Source of the DNA: Portunus trituberculatus
Lineage: Eukaryota; Arthropoda; Malacostraca; Decapoda; Portunidae
Assembly: GCF_017591435.1 (NCBI RefSeq)
Contig: NC_059255.1
Span: forward strand, 186,001-250,000
Direction of reading: 5' to 3'
Length of the DNA stretch: 64,000 nt
Of the stretch, positions 32,001 through 44,088 are shown one piece after another. Numbering within the stretch: the stretch's first letter is position 1; every line of letters starts with the position of its first letter. The position numbers and the translations under genes are program-made. The notes below the pieces were generated by a model. It had not been told where the DNA came from and made no database searches. It was given only the letters and a program-made list of their open reading frames with translations.

Positions 32001-35000
32001 TTTTTTATGAATTTTTTCGTTTTGAAGCAAAACAATGTAAAATGGTGTTTTGCCTGGATTTCTGAGTTTGGTGCATAAAACGCTATGTACACGAAAATAA
32101 CCCATTTTTGACATATTTCAGATCCTTAGACAAATAGTGTGTTTTACCTGCATTTCTGTGTTTTGGTGCACAAAACGCTAAAATACACCCAAAAAAAACC
32201 TTTTTACATAGTTCAGTTCCTTAGACAAATAGTGTGTTTTGCCTGCAATTCTGAGTTTATTGCATAAATCGCTGGAATACATCAAAATAAACCCCATTTT
32301 GACATATTTCAGTTCCTTAAAGAAAGTGTGTTTTGCCTGCAATTTTGAGTTTTGTTGCATAAAACGCTGAAATACATCAAAATAACGGATTTATGACATA
32401 TTTCATTTCCTTAGACAAATAGCGTGTTTTTGTAGCTATAAACTGCTAAAACACCACGTTTTTGTTAATTTTACTTTGGATTCTCTATACTAGCATGTTT
32501 TCATCAATTTTATTGCTTTGAAGTAAAACAATGTAAAATGATGAAAAAGCAAAATTTTCATTTCAGAAGGTTTTTTTTAATAAAACACTTTAAAAACACA
32601 TAAATAAGATGTTTAAACAACTATATTGTTTTTTTTGCATTTCTAAGTTTTGTTCATAAAACGCTGTAACAAACCAAAATAACCTCTTTTTGACATATTT
32701 TAGTTTTTTAGACAAATAGTGTATTTTACCTGAAATTCTGAGTTTTGTTGCATAAAACACTGCAATTCACCAAAATAACTCATTTTTGACATATTTCAGT
32801 TTATTAGAAAAATAGTGTGTTTTGCCTGCTTTTCAGAGTGTTGGTGCATAAAACCCTGGAATAAACCAAACTAACCCATTTTTAACATATTCAAGTTCCT
32901 TAGACAAATAGTGTGTTTTGGTAGCATTTCTGTGTTTTGGTGGAAAAAAGCTAAAAACTACTAAAATACGACGTTTTTCTTAATTTCATTTTGGATTCTC
33001 TATACTAGCTTGTTTTCATCAATTTTATCGTTTTAAAGCAAAACAATGTAAAATGACGATTAAGCAAAAAATTTTTTTTCATAAAACACTTTAAAAACAC
33101 ATAAATATGACGTTTTAACAAATATAATTTTTTGCCTGCATTTCTGGGTTTGGTGCATAAAACCAAAATAACCCATTTTTGACATATTTCAGTTTCTTAG
33201 AAAAATAATGTGTTTTCCCTGCATTTTCAGTTTTGGTGCATAAAACGCTGAAACGCACCAAAATAACCCCTTTTTGACATATTTCAGTTACTTAGTGTGT
33301 TATACAGTCAATTCTGAGTTTTGTTGTATACAACGCTGGAATACATCAAAATAACCTATTTTTGACATATTTCAGTTCTTTAAACAAATAGTGTGTTTTG
33401 CCTGCAATTCAGAGTTTTGTTGCATAAAACGCTGGAATACATCAAATAACCTATTTTAGACATATTTCAGTTCCTTACACAAATACTATGTTTTGCCCTC
33501 ATTTCAGAGTTTTAGTGCATAAAACGCTTATATACACTAAAATAACCAATTTCTGACATATTTCATTTTTTTAGACAAATAGTGTTTTGTTAATTTTACT
33601 TTCAATTCACTAAACTAGCTTGTTTTCATCAACTTTATCGTTTTGAAGCAAAGCAATGTAAAATGACGAATCAGTAAAAATTTTCAATCGAGACATTTTT
33701 TTTTTCATAAAACACCTTAAAAACACAGAAAAAAAACTTTTTACAAATATAGTGTTTTGCCTGGATTTCTGAGTTTGGTGCATAAAACGCTGGAATACAC
33801 GAAAATAACCCATTTTTGACATATTTCAGATCCCTAAACAAATTGTGTGTTTTGCCTGCATTTCTGAGTTTTGGTGCATAAAACGTTGCAATACACCAAA
33901 ATAACCCCTTTTTGACATTTCAGTTCCTTAGAAAAATAGTGTGTTTTGCCTGCATTTCAGATTATTGGTTCATAAAATCTTGGAATACACCTATATATCC
34001 CATTTTTGACATATTTCTGTGACTTAGACACATAATGTGTTTACATAGTATTTCTGTGTTTTGGTCCAAAAAAAAACTGAAAACTACTATAATAACACGT
34101 TTATGTTAATTTTAATTTGGTTTCTCTATACTAGCTTGTCTTTATGAATTTTAACTTTTTGAAGCTAAACAATGTAAAATGACAAATAAACAAATTTTTT
34201 AATCGATAGTTTTTTTCATAAAAAAAAAACTTAACGACACATAAATAAGACGTTTTAAAATAACCCCTTTTCGACATATTTCAGTTCCTTAGACAAATAT
34301 TGTGTTTTGCCTGCAATTCTGAGTTTTCTTGCAAAAAACGCTGGAATACAACAAAATAAACCTCTTTTTGACATATATTAATTTCTTAGACAAATAGTGT
34401 GTTTAGCTGCAATTCTGAGTTTTGTTGCATAAAACGCTGGAATACACCAAAATAAACCCCTTTTTGACATATTTCAGTTCCTTAGACAAATACTGTGTTT
34501 TGCCTGGATTTTAGAGTGTTGGTGCATAAAACGCTGAAATACACCAAAAATAACCATTGTTGACATATTTCATTTCCTTAGACAAATAGTGTGTTTACGT
34601 ATCATTTCTGTGTTTTGGTGGAAAAAATCTAAAAAACTACTAAAATACCACATTTCTGTTAATTTTACTTTGGATTCGCTATACTAGCTTGTTTACATCT
34701 ATTTTATCATTTTGAAGCAAAACAATGTAAAATGACGTATAAGCAAAATTTTCAATCGATAGTTTTTTTTCATAAAACACCTTAAAAACACACAAATACG
34801 ACATTTTTAACAAGTATAATGTTTTGTTTGCATTTCAGAGTTTGGTGCATAAAACGTTAGAATCCACCAAAATAATACATTTTTGACATATTTCAGTTTC
34901 TTACACAAATAGTGTGTTTTGTCTGCTTATCTGAGTTTTGGTGCATAACACGCTCGAATACACAAAAATAATCCTTTTTAACTATTTCAGTTCCTTAGAC

Positions 35001-36989
35001 AAATAGTGTCATTTGCCTGCAATTCTGAGATTTATTGCATAAAACGCTTTAATACACCAAAATAAACCCCTTTTTGACATAATTCAGTTCTTTAGACAAA
35101 TAGTGTGTTTTGCCTGCAATTTTTCTTGCATAAAACGCTAGAATACATCAAAATAACCCATTATTGACTTATTTCAGTTCTTCAGACAAATACTGTTTTG
35201 CCTGCATTTCAGAGTGTTGGTGCATAAAACGCTGGAATACAACCAACTAACCCATTTTTGACATATTTCAGTTCCTTAGACAAATAAAGTGTTTTCATAG
35301 CATTTTTGTGTTTTGGTGGAAAAAGCTAAAAACTACTAAAATACCACGTCTTTGTTAATTTTACTTAGGATTCTCTATACCAGCTAGTTTTCATCAATTT
35401 TATTGCTTTGAAGCAAAACAATGTAAAATAAGGAATAAGGAAAATTTTCAATTGAGATATTTTTTTCATAAAACACCTTAAAAACACATAAATAAGACGT
35501 TTTAACAGGTAAAGTGTATTGTTTGCATTTTTGAGATTGGTGCATAAAACTCTGGAATACACAAAAGTAACCCATTTTTTACATATTTCAGTTCCTTACA
35601 CAAATAGTGTGTTTTGCCTGCTTTTCTGAGTTTTGGTTTATAAAACGCTGGAATACACCAAAATAACCCTTTTTTTATATATTACAGTTCCGTAGACACA
35701 GAGTGTGTTTTGCCTGCAATTCTGAGTTTTGTTGCATAAAACCCTGGAATACACCAAAATAACTTATTTTTTATATATTTCAGTTCATTAGCAAAATAGT
35801 GTGTTTTCTCTGCTTTTTAGAGTGTTGGTGCATAAAACGCTGGAATATACCAATATAACCCATTTTTGACATATTTCAGTTCCTTAGACAAATAGTGTGT
35901 TTTCGTAGCATTTCTGTGTTTTTTGTTGGAAAAAGAAAGCTAAAAACTACTAAAATACCACTTTTTTTATTTCACTTTTGGATTCTTTATTCTAGCTTGT
36001 TTTTATCCTTTTTATCGTTTAGAAATAAAACAAAGTAAAATGACAAATAAGCAAAATTTTCAATCGAGATTTTTTTTTTCATAAAACACCTTAAAAACAC
36101 ATAAATAAGACGTTTTAACAAATATGTTTTGCCTGCATTTCTGAGTTTTGGTGCATAAACGCTGGAATACACCAAAATAACCCTTTTTTGACATATTTCA
36201 GTTCCTTAGAAAAATTGTGTGTTTTGCCTGCATTTCAGATTGTTGGTGAAAAAAAACGCTGGAATACACGAAAATAACCCATTTTTGACATATTTCAGTT
36301 CCTTAGACAAATAGGAAACTTTATCTGCATTTTTTAGATTTAGTACATAGAAAATAACCCCTATTTGACATATTTTAGTTCCTTAGACAAATAATGTGTT
36401 TTGGTAGTATTTCTGTGTTTTGGTACAAAAAAGCTGAAAACTTCTATAATAACAATTTTTTTTTTACTTTGGTTTCTCTATACTAGCTTGTTTTTATCAA
36501 TTTTATCGTTTTAAAGCACAACAATGTAAAATGACATATAAGCAAAATTTTCAATCGCGATAATTTTTTTCCATAAAATATCTTAAAAACACATAAACAA
36601 GACGTTTTAACAAGTATAGTGTTTTCTTTGCATTTCTAAGTTTGGTGCATAAAGCGCTGGAATACACGAAAGTAACACTTTTTTTACATATTTCAGTTCC
36701 TTAGACAAATAGTGTGTTGCCTGCGTTTCTGAGTTTTGGTGCACATAACGCTGAAATACACCAAAATATCCCCTTTTTTTACATATTTGAGTTCTTTAGA
36801 CACAGTGTGTTTTGCCTGCAATTCTGAGTTTTGTTGCATAAAACGCTGGAATGCACAAAAATAACTCATTTTTGACATTTCAGTTCCTTAGAAAAATAGT
36901 GTGTTTTGCCTCATTTTCAGAGTGATGGTCCATAAAACGCTGGAATACACCAAAATAACCTATTTTTGATATATTTTAGTTTCTTAGAC
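26011..36989 (+). repeat. Satellite array, central block
   Basis: Same monomer, same spacer and same orientation as 1-7903. About 19 spacer anchors (ttatcgtttt) occur between 26590 and 36505, a mean unit of about 570 bp, with monomer numbers between spacers varying from about one to six. No gene or foreign insertion is seen in these 11 kb. Confidence 0.95.
36986..36989 (+). repeat. GMR-B target-site duplication, left copy
   Basis: AGAC in satellite (ttcttAGAC) before the LTR; repeated as AGACaaatagtg at 44720-44723. Confidence 0.75.
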
Positions 36990-37664
36990 TGTTATGGACC
37001 GCCCGTAACATACTCCACTACCATCACCTCCTCCGCTTGCTACATCGTTCACCACCTCTCCACCTCCCCTTCCACGTCACCGTCTCATGAATCTTCTACT
37101 GTACGGTCTCATAAACCCTCCATGTCACCGTCTCATGAAGCCCGCTACTGTCCCAAAGTTGGATTCACGCGGCCCCATTCGACTCAAGCGGAAGTGTTAA
37201 GCTAGTTCTTGGCTTTCTGGAAGTCAGTCGAGGTCCAGGCCTTAACCAGTGAACACAACTCCTCTTAGACTACCGTGGGATCCACCTCACCCAGCACTTC
37301 ACAACTGCGACACCTCATGAGTATCACTTCCCCTCGTCCCATGTTTTTCCACATTGCCTCCATATAGGATTAGTATTATTGTTAGGTATTAAGTTGGGTT
37401 CTTTGTTATATTTATTTATGTGTTATATGTATGTGTATGTCAGTTTTATATGTTTTATGTTATATCTATGTGTATGTCAGTTTCATGTGTTTCATGTTAT
37501 ATCTATTTGTGTATATCAGTTTCATTATTGTGTTATTAAGATAACTTTTTTAAAGTGCCCCCTTTGCATTTCCTCACCAGTTGAACCTGCAGTGTTTTTT
37601 TTTATTGTTATTGTTCACCGGCTCCCCAATGCCAATCTTACCCGTTTAACCGGTGAAGGTAACA
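36990..37664 (+). repeat. GMR-B LTR1
   Basis: Starts TGTTATGGACCGCCCGTAAC and ends ...CGGTGAAGGTAACA, with TGTTA/TAACA inverted termini. Near the 5' end are three variants of a caccgtctcatgaa repeat (37071-37140). A catataggatt block lies near 37360. Confidence 0.88.
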
Positions 37665-37666
37665 AT

Positions 37667-37684
37667 TGGCGACCGTGACAGGAC
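37667..37684 (+). promoter_or_regulatory. GMR-B primer binding site (tRNA-Arg)
   Basis: TGGCGACCGTGACAGGAC, two bases after LTR1, is complementary over 18 nt to the 3' end of arthropod tRNA-Arg(UCG) including CCA, as I recall that tRNA. Confidence 0.75.
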
Positions 37685-38335
37685 CATTATAACCCTTGTT
37701 CAGTGTTCCATTTTTCCAGTGACTTTTTTTTCTGTGATTACATTATTTTTTTATGTGTTTCTGTGGTGTTGTGACTTTGATGTGTTTTTTTTATGTGACT
37801 TACTCTGCGTGTGGTTTAAATTTACCTTTGTGCCATCAAGTGGCTCCTTTTGGGTTAAAAGTGCTTCGTGACTTTCATTGCTATCGCTTAACAGTGGTAG
37901 AGCAGGAAACCAGGTAGAAAGGTGTGTTCACCGATAGCACTTATCTCTATTTTTTGCACATAGGCAGATGTGTAATAAGTGTTATCCAAGTGTTGGGATC
38001 ATCATATGTTTATGCGAACCCTCAATCCCCTCACTTCGTGGATCATTTTTCTCGCTAGTTAGAATCGGCTATTTTAACTAGTCTCTTTATCAATAACAAG
38101 TCTCAGTACAATTGGCTCCTCACTCAAGTCTCGTAACTAGAGTAATCCGGATCCCTGTTAATGCCGTAATTCTCTAGTTTACCCCCCTCATTAGTGATTG
38201 TACTCATAAGTGTTTACTTAAGTATAATTTAGGTAATTTCCAAGATTGCCTTTATTATCACTCTGCCAACTTCCTCACTTAAGTAATTCGCTTATAATTT
38301 TTTTTTTTTTTTTTGTTGTTTAACATCTATTTAAT
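37685..38335 (+). other. GMR-B leader
   Basis: AT-rich sequence between the primer site and the Gag ATG with T-runs (for example 38300-38314). No ORF or other feature is seen. Confidence 0.5.
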
Positions 38336-38990
38336 ATGGCTTCGGCTCAGTTTAACGTTGAAGATTTTTGTGCTGACCCTTCTCTGGAACAACTTAGAGG
38401 TGCTAATTTAAAGAAGGACCAGTGGAAAGCCATCGCTAAACATTTTGATGTACCCATCACGTCTCAGATGACTAAAGAGGTCATTAAGAATGTAGTTGTT
38501 GAACATCTAGTGCAAGAAGGTCAGTTGCTAGGAAATGCCATAGAAAAGTTAACTCCCATGTCAGCCTCTACGAGGACTATAATACACAGTCCCCAGAAAG
38601 AACAGGATAAGAGTAGGATAAGTCAGTGGGAAATTGAGAAGCTTAGGCTAGAATACCGGATGCATGAAAAACAAATGCAACTACAGGCAGAAAAAGAAGC
38701 GAAAGAAATGTAACTACAGGCCGAAAAAGAAGCGAAAGAAATGCAACTACAGGCAAAAAAAGAAGTTAAAGAGAGAGAATTTCAGTTACAACTTAAAAGG
38801 CAGGAGAAAGAGTTAGAAATTCATGAGTTAGCCCTACGAAATGATGCTAAGTTTAGAGGGAAAAAATAGATATAAAGAAAAAGATAGAAAGCTTTAATCC
38901 TGCTATAGCTGCTCTGCTAGTTCCCCCTTTTGATGAATCTGATGTTGACGGGTCATTTCGCGCTTTTGAGAGCATTGCTAATAGGAATAG
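38336..38990 (+). pseudogene. gag: GMR-B Gag, truncated
   Basis: Starts MASAQFNVEDFCADPSLEQL and has a helical N-terminal module like that of GMR-A Gag, then a highly charged coiled coil (EIEKLRLEYRMHEKQMQLQ) with a short internal tandem repeat (caggcagaaaaagaagcgaaagaaatg type). A TAA at 38711 interrupts it, but the coiled coil continues in the same style, and the capsid start follows in another frame (SFNPAIAALLVPPFDESDVD). The rest of capsid, the knuckle and the protease are missing: by about 39000 the sequence is already integrase. Confidence 0.78.
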
Positions 38991-38994
38991 CTAG

Positions 38995-39660
38995 CTCATG
39001 ATGGATTCTCAGGTCATCTAGGCATCCAAAAAACCTACAAGAACTTCAACATTTTTTTTCCCAGGAATGAAAAAGGATTTGTCACACTATGTAAAAACAT
39101 GTCACATATGTCAAATTGTGGGTAAGCCTAACGAACACTTTGTGCCAGCTCCTCTGACGCCTATTCCAGTTCAGACGGAGCCCTTCGAAAAGATCTTTCT
39201 AGACTGCGTAGAGCCCTTACCCAAAACCAAACGAGGGAATCAGTATTTGTTAACCCTCATGGATCCCACTACCAGGTACCCTGAAGCCTTCCCTCTTAAG
39301 AACATCACATCAAAGACCATTGTAAAACATCTAATACATTTTTTCACCTCGGTAGGAATTCCAAAACAAATTCAGTCTGACAAGGGTAGCAATTTCACTA
39401 GCAATTTTTTCCAACAGATAGTGAATGAGCTAAACATCGACCATGTAACCTCCTCGGCTTACCACCCCCCAATCCCAAGGCTGTCTGGAGCGGTTTCACA
39501 AAACATTAAAATCCATGATGAAGAAGTATTGCTTGGAGCATCAAGGAGACTGGGATGAAAGTATCTCTTTCCTTCTCTTCGCTTTAAGAGAATCTCCTCA
39601 AGATTCTTTAGGTTACTCCGCTTTGGGAATTACTCTATGGTAGACAGATCAGGGGGCCTC
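38995..39660 (+). pseudogene. pol: GMR-B integrase, zinc domain and core, broken
   Basis: Zinc-domain sequence HDGFSGHLGIQKTYK (38998 on) and HICQIVGKP, then the core: EPLPKTKRGNQYLLTLMDP with the first Asp, IQSDKGSNF with the second Asp, and YHPP where the final Glu block is frameshifted (39470-39560). The remaining core coding to about 39660 is spread over frames. Deletion of Gag/protease placed this domain right after the Gag N-terminus. Confidence 0.8.
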
Positions 39661-39713
39661 TCAAAATATTAAAGGATCAATGGTTTACTCAAAATACTCC
39701 TTCAACCCCCAGT

Positions 39714-41502
39714 GTGTCTGACTACATCAGTAACCTTAAGAAAAAAATTAGTGAAGTCAGATCTTTTACCAAATCAAACTTCCTCAAATCTCAAACTAAA
39801 ATGCAACAGAATTCTCTTCCCAAGTCTGTCATGAGAAGTTTCAAACCAGGAGACAAGGTTTTACTTTTTCTCCCCACTCCAGGCAATGCTCTTTACAGTA
39901 AGTTCATGGGACCTTATGTTGTGGCTCAAAAACTAAGTCCATTTAACTATATGGTCCACACTCCTGACCGTCGTAAGGATTCCCAACTAGTTCATGTTAA
40001 TCTAATGAAATCTTACCACTCCAGAGAACCAGAGAACGACTTGTCTCGCACTATACCTGTATGTTTGGTAGAGAAGGAGTCTGGTCCTGTGCCTCCCGAG
40101 GAAGAGTCCGACATCGAATTCCTCTTCTCGTCACCTAAAGGATGCCTCTCAAACAGCCAAATCATGTCCAACCTTGAGGTTTTTCTTTCCTTAATACCTT
40201 CACAACAGTCTGATCTTAAAAAGTTATTGCTAGACTTTTCAGAAATCACAGGTGACCTTCCAGGACTTTGTACTACTATCCAACATGATATAACTTTAAT
40301 ATCTAATGATATCAAGCCTATAAGACAACCAGCCTATCGCATTTCACCCATTAAAAGAGACTTGATGAAAAAAAAGGTAGACTATCTGCTCTGTCATCAC
40401 CTTGCAGAACCTAGTATATCCGACTGGGCTTCTCCCTGCCTGTTAACATCTAAGCCAGATGGTAGTAGTCGATTTTGCACCGACTACAGGAAATTAAATA
40501 TAGTGACGGTGCCAAACTCCTACCCATTGCCCTTGATAGAGGACCTTAGAGATAGCATAGGAGTAGCCAAATTTGTAACCACCATAGACTTACTTAAGGG
40601 TTACTACCAGATTCTCCTTTCGGACGAGGCCTGAATAATATCTGCCTTCATCACCCCCTTCGGACTATACCAATACACAGTGATGCCCTTCGGCTTGTCT
40701 AATGCTCCCGCCACCTTCCAGAGGGCTATAAATTACATCATCCAGGACTTGGAGGGAACATCCGCCTAACTGGACGACCTGGTGGTGACTTCGGACGACT
40801 GGGTGACACATCTGACCCGTCTCCGGAGGCTGATAGGTCGGTTGCAGGAAGCCGGTCTTACAATTAACCTGGCTAAGTCCACCTTCGGGAAGTATACGGT
40901 GGTCTACCTGGGACATGTGGTGGGGAACGGCAAGGTTCGCCCCAAGAGAGCTAACGTGGAGGCCATCCTTGGCTTCCCTGTCCCTACCACCAGGAAAGGG
41001 CCCTTCCGTCCCCTTCCACTGGACCAAGTCCTGTGACCAAGCCTTCCAACATCTCAAGGCGTTCCTCTCCTCGGAGCCAGTGGTCTGGACACCAGATCAC
41101 TCCCGCCCCTTCCATCTGCAAGTGGACGCGAGTGGAGTTGGAGTGGGTGCTGTCCTACTACAAACGGATCCCACAAGCGGCATCCTCCATCCCATCGCCT
41201 ATCACTCTGCCAAGCTGAAGAAACATCAACTCAACAACTCCACCATCGAGAAGGAGGCTCTGGCACTCGTCTTGGCGCTCCAACGTTTTGAGTGCTACCT
41301 TCATCCTAGTCCTCAAACTACGAAGGTCTTCACCGATCACAATCCTCTGGCCTTCCTTGACGCCATGAAAAACCGAAACCAACGCATTCTTAGGTGGGCC
41401 TTGTTAACTCAACCCTTCAACTTGGAAGTCCACCATATCAAGAGAGTGGACAACATCATCGCCGACGCCTTATCAAGATCTCCCGTCTCACCTCCTTCAT
41501 GA
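39714..41502 (+). pseudogene. pol: GMR-B integrase C-terminus, RT and RNase H (copy A)
   Basis: The frame from 39714 holds the integrase tail (FKPGDKVLLF, FMGPYVVAQKLSPFNYMVHTPDRRK), a linker, then RT: ISDWASPCLLTSKPDG, CTDYRKLNIVT, motif A IDLLKGYYQI. TGA at 40632 and TAA at 40767 interrupt it; the second replaces the first residue of the catalytic xLDD box. Motif B PFGLSNAPATFQRAI lies between them. An 80-90 bp deletion near 40998, compared with copy B, shifts the frame. RNase H follows in 40990-41502 (VDASGVGVGAVL, STIEKEALALVLAL, FTDHNPLAFL, VDNIIADALSRSP). Inactive. Confidence 0.85.
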
Positions 41503-41522
41503 GCCCATTACGGAGGTCTTAT

Positions 41523-41533
41523 GGGGGAGAAAA
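41523..41533 (+). promoter_or_regulatory. GMR-B polypurine tract (copy A)
   Basis: gggggagaaaa directly before LTR2. The counterpart before LTR3 (aggggggaggaaa, about 44077-44088) is also retained. Confidence 0.7.
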
Positions 41534-42180
41534 TGTTACGGCCCGCCCGTAACATACTCCTCTACCATCCCCTCCTCAACTTGTTACCTCGTTCGCCACC
41601 TCTCCGCCTCCCCTTCCGCGTCACCGTCTCGTGAACCTTCCACGCCACCGTCTCATGAACCCTCCACGCTACTGTCCCGAAGTTGGATTCACGCGGCCCC
41701 ATTCGACTCAACCAGAAGTGTTAAGCCAGCTCTCGGCTTTCTGGAAAGTCAAGTCGAGGTCCAGGCCTCAACCAGTGAACACAACGCCTCTTGGGACTAC
41801 CGTGGGATCAACCATCACCCAGCACTTCACCACTGCGACACCTCATAAGTATCACTTCCCCTCGTCCGTTTTTTCAACATTGCCTCTATATAGGATTAGG
41901 ATTATTGTTAGGTATTAAGTTGGGTTATTTATTGTTGTATTTATTTCTGTGTTATATGTATATGTGTATGTCATTTTCCTGTGTTTCATGTTATGTATCT
42001 GTGTTTCATGTTTCATGTTATATCTATGTGTGTCAGTTTCATTACGGGTTATTAAAATAGCTTTTAAAAGTGCCCCCTTTGCATTTCCTCTCCAGTTGAA
42101 CCTGCAGTGTTTTTTTTTTATTGTTATTGTTCACCGGCTCCCCGATGCCAATCTTACCCGTTTAACCGGTGAACGTAACA
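41534..42180 (+). repeat. GMR-B LTR2 (middle)
   Basis: Complete LTR, TGTTACGGCCCGCCCGTAAC to CCGGTGAACGTAACA. Contains tctatatagg near 41885, a TATA-like box, followed by repeated attatt/tgtatgt blocks. It is followed not by a primer site but directly by integrase coding sequence. Confidence 0.88.
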
Positions 42181-44088
42181 CTCCCCTTTTGAATTACTCT
42201 ATGGTAGACAGATCAAGGGGCCTTTCAAAATATTAAAAGATCAATGGTTTACTCAAAATACTCCTTCAAGCCCCAGTGTGTCTGACTACATCAGTAACCT
42301 TAAGAATAAAATCAGTGAAGTCAGATCTTTTGCTAAATCAAACTTCCTCAAATCTCAAACTAAAATGCAACAAAATTCTATTCCCAAATCTGTCATGAGA
42401 AGTTTCAAACCAGGAGACAAGGTTTTACTTTTCTCCCTACTCAAGGCAATACTCTTCACAGTAAGTTCATGAGACTTTATGTTGTGGCTCAAAAATTAAG
42501 TTCATTAAACTATGTGGTCCACACTCCTGACCGTCGTAAGGATTCCCAACTACTTCATATTAATCTAATGAAACCTAACCACTCCAGAGAACCAGAGGAC
42601 GATTTGTCTCGCACTGTACTTGTATGTCTGGTAAGGAAGGAGTCTGGTCCTGTGCCATACGAGAAAGAGTCCGACATCGAATTCCTCTTCTCGTCACCTA
42701 AAGGACGCCTTTCAAACAGGTAAAACATGTCCAACCTTGATGAGGTTTTTCTTTCCTTAACACCTTCACAACAGTCTGATCTTAAAAAGTTATTGCTAGA
42801 CTTTTCAGAAATCACAGGTGACCTTCCAGGACTTTGTACTACTATCCAACATGACATAACATTAATATCTAATGACATCAAGCCTATAAGACAACCAGCC
42901 TATCGCATTTCACCCATTAAAAGAGACTTGATGAAAAAAGAGGTAGACTATCTGCTCTGTCATCACCTTGCAAAATCTAGTATATACCCCTGTACTTCTC
43001 CCTGCCTGTTAACAACTATGCCAGATGGTAGTAGTCGATTTTGCACCGACTACAGGAAATTACATGAAGTGATGGGGCGAGACTCCTACCCATTGCCCTT
43101 GATAGAGGATCTTATAGATGGTATAGGAGTAGCCAAATTTGTAACCACTATAGACTTACTTAAAGGTTACTACCAGATTCCCCTTTCGGACGAGGCCCAA
43201 ATATTATCCGCCTTCATCACCCCCTTTGGGCTATACCAATACACAGTGATAGCCTTCGGCTTGTCTAATGCTCCCGCCACCTTCCAGAGAGCTATAAATT
43301 ACATCACCCAGGACTTGGAGGGAACATCTACCTATCTGCTGGCCAAGTCCACCTTCGGGAAGTCTACGGTGGTCTACCTGGGACATGTGGTGGGGAACGG
43401 CAAGGTTCGCCCAAAAAGAGCCAACGTGGAGGCCATACTTGGCTTCCCTGTCCCTACCACCAGGAAAGTTCTCATGAGGTTCTTGGGAATTACTGGTTTC
43501 TACAGACGATTCTGTAGGAACTTCTCCACTCTGGCCGCCCCCCTGACGGACCTTATCAGCACTTCCGTCCCCTTCCACTGCACTCCGACCTGTGACCAAG
43601 CCTTCCAACATCTCAAGGCGTTCCTCTCCTCGGAGCCAGTGGTCTGGACGCCAGATCACACCCGCCCCTTCCATCTACAAGTGGACGCGAGTGGAGCTGG
43701 AGTGGGTGCTGTCCTCCTTCAAGCAGACCCCACAAGCGGCATCTTCCTATCACTCCGCCAAGCTGAAGAAACACCAACTCAACTACTCCACCATCGAGAA
43801 GGAGGCTCTGGCACTCGTCTTGGCGCTCCAACGTTTTGAGTGCTACCTTCATCCTGGTCCTAAAACTACGAAGGTCTTCACCGATCACAACCCTCTGGCC
43901 TTCCTTCACGGTTCATGCCATGAAGAACCGAAACCAACGCATTCTAAGGTGGGCATTATTAACTCAACCCATCAACTTGGAAGCCCACCATATCAAGGGG
44001 GTGGACAACATCATCGCCGACGCCTTATCAAGATCTCCCGTCTCACCTCCTTCATGAGCCCATTACGGAGGTCTTAGGGGGGAGGAAA
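42181..44088 (+). pseudogene. pol: GMR-B partial internal copy B: integrase C-terminus, RT, RNase H
   Basis: It aligns with 39616-41533 of copy A. The integrase tail (42278-42720) is frameshifted near 42450. RT runs 42727-43560 (SFITPFGL-type motif region with AFGLSNAPATFQRAI). The catalytic xLDD segment and its surroundings are deleted: TSTYLLAKSTFGK joins across it near 43330. Copy B keeps a conserved RT-connection segment (FLGITGFYRRFCRNFSTLA) that copy A lost. RNase H (43560-44057) is frameshifted near 43745 and 43910. Leader, Gag and most of integrase are absent. The two copies thus carry different deletions. Confidence 0.85.

Noticed and set aside
25959..36878. Further short satellite open frames
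   Set aside because: Same explanation as in the left block; they track the monomer phase and not any conserved protein.
36966..37205. 79-residue ORF at the GMR-B LTR1 start
   Set aside because: It lies across the satellite/LTR junction and the LTR minisatellite; composition reflects the repeats.
37379..37871. Hydrophobic ORFs in the GMR-B LTR and leader
   Set aside because: Tgt/tat-rich LTR sequence read as Cys/Tyr/Phe strings; the equivalents in LTR2 and LTR3 are not conserved as protein.
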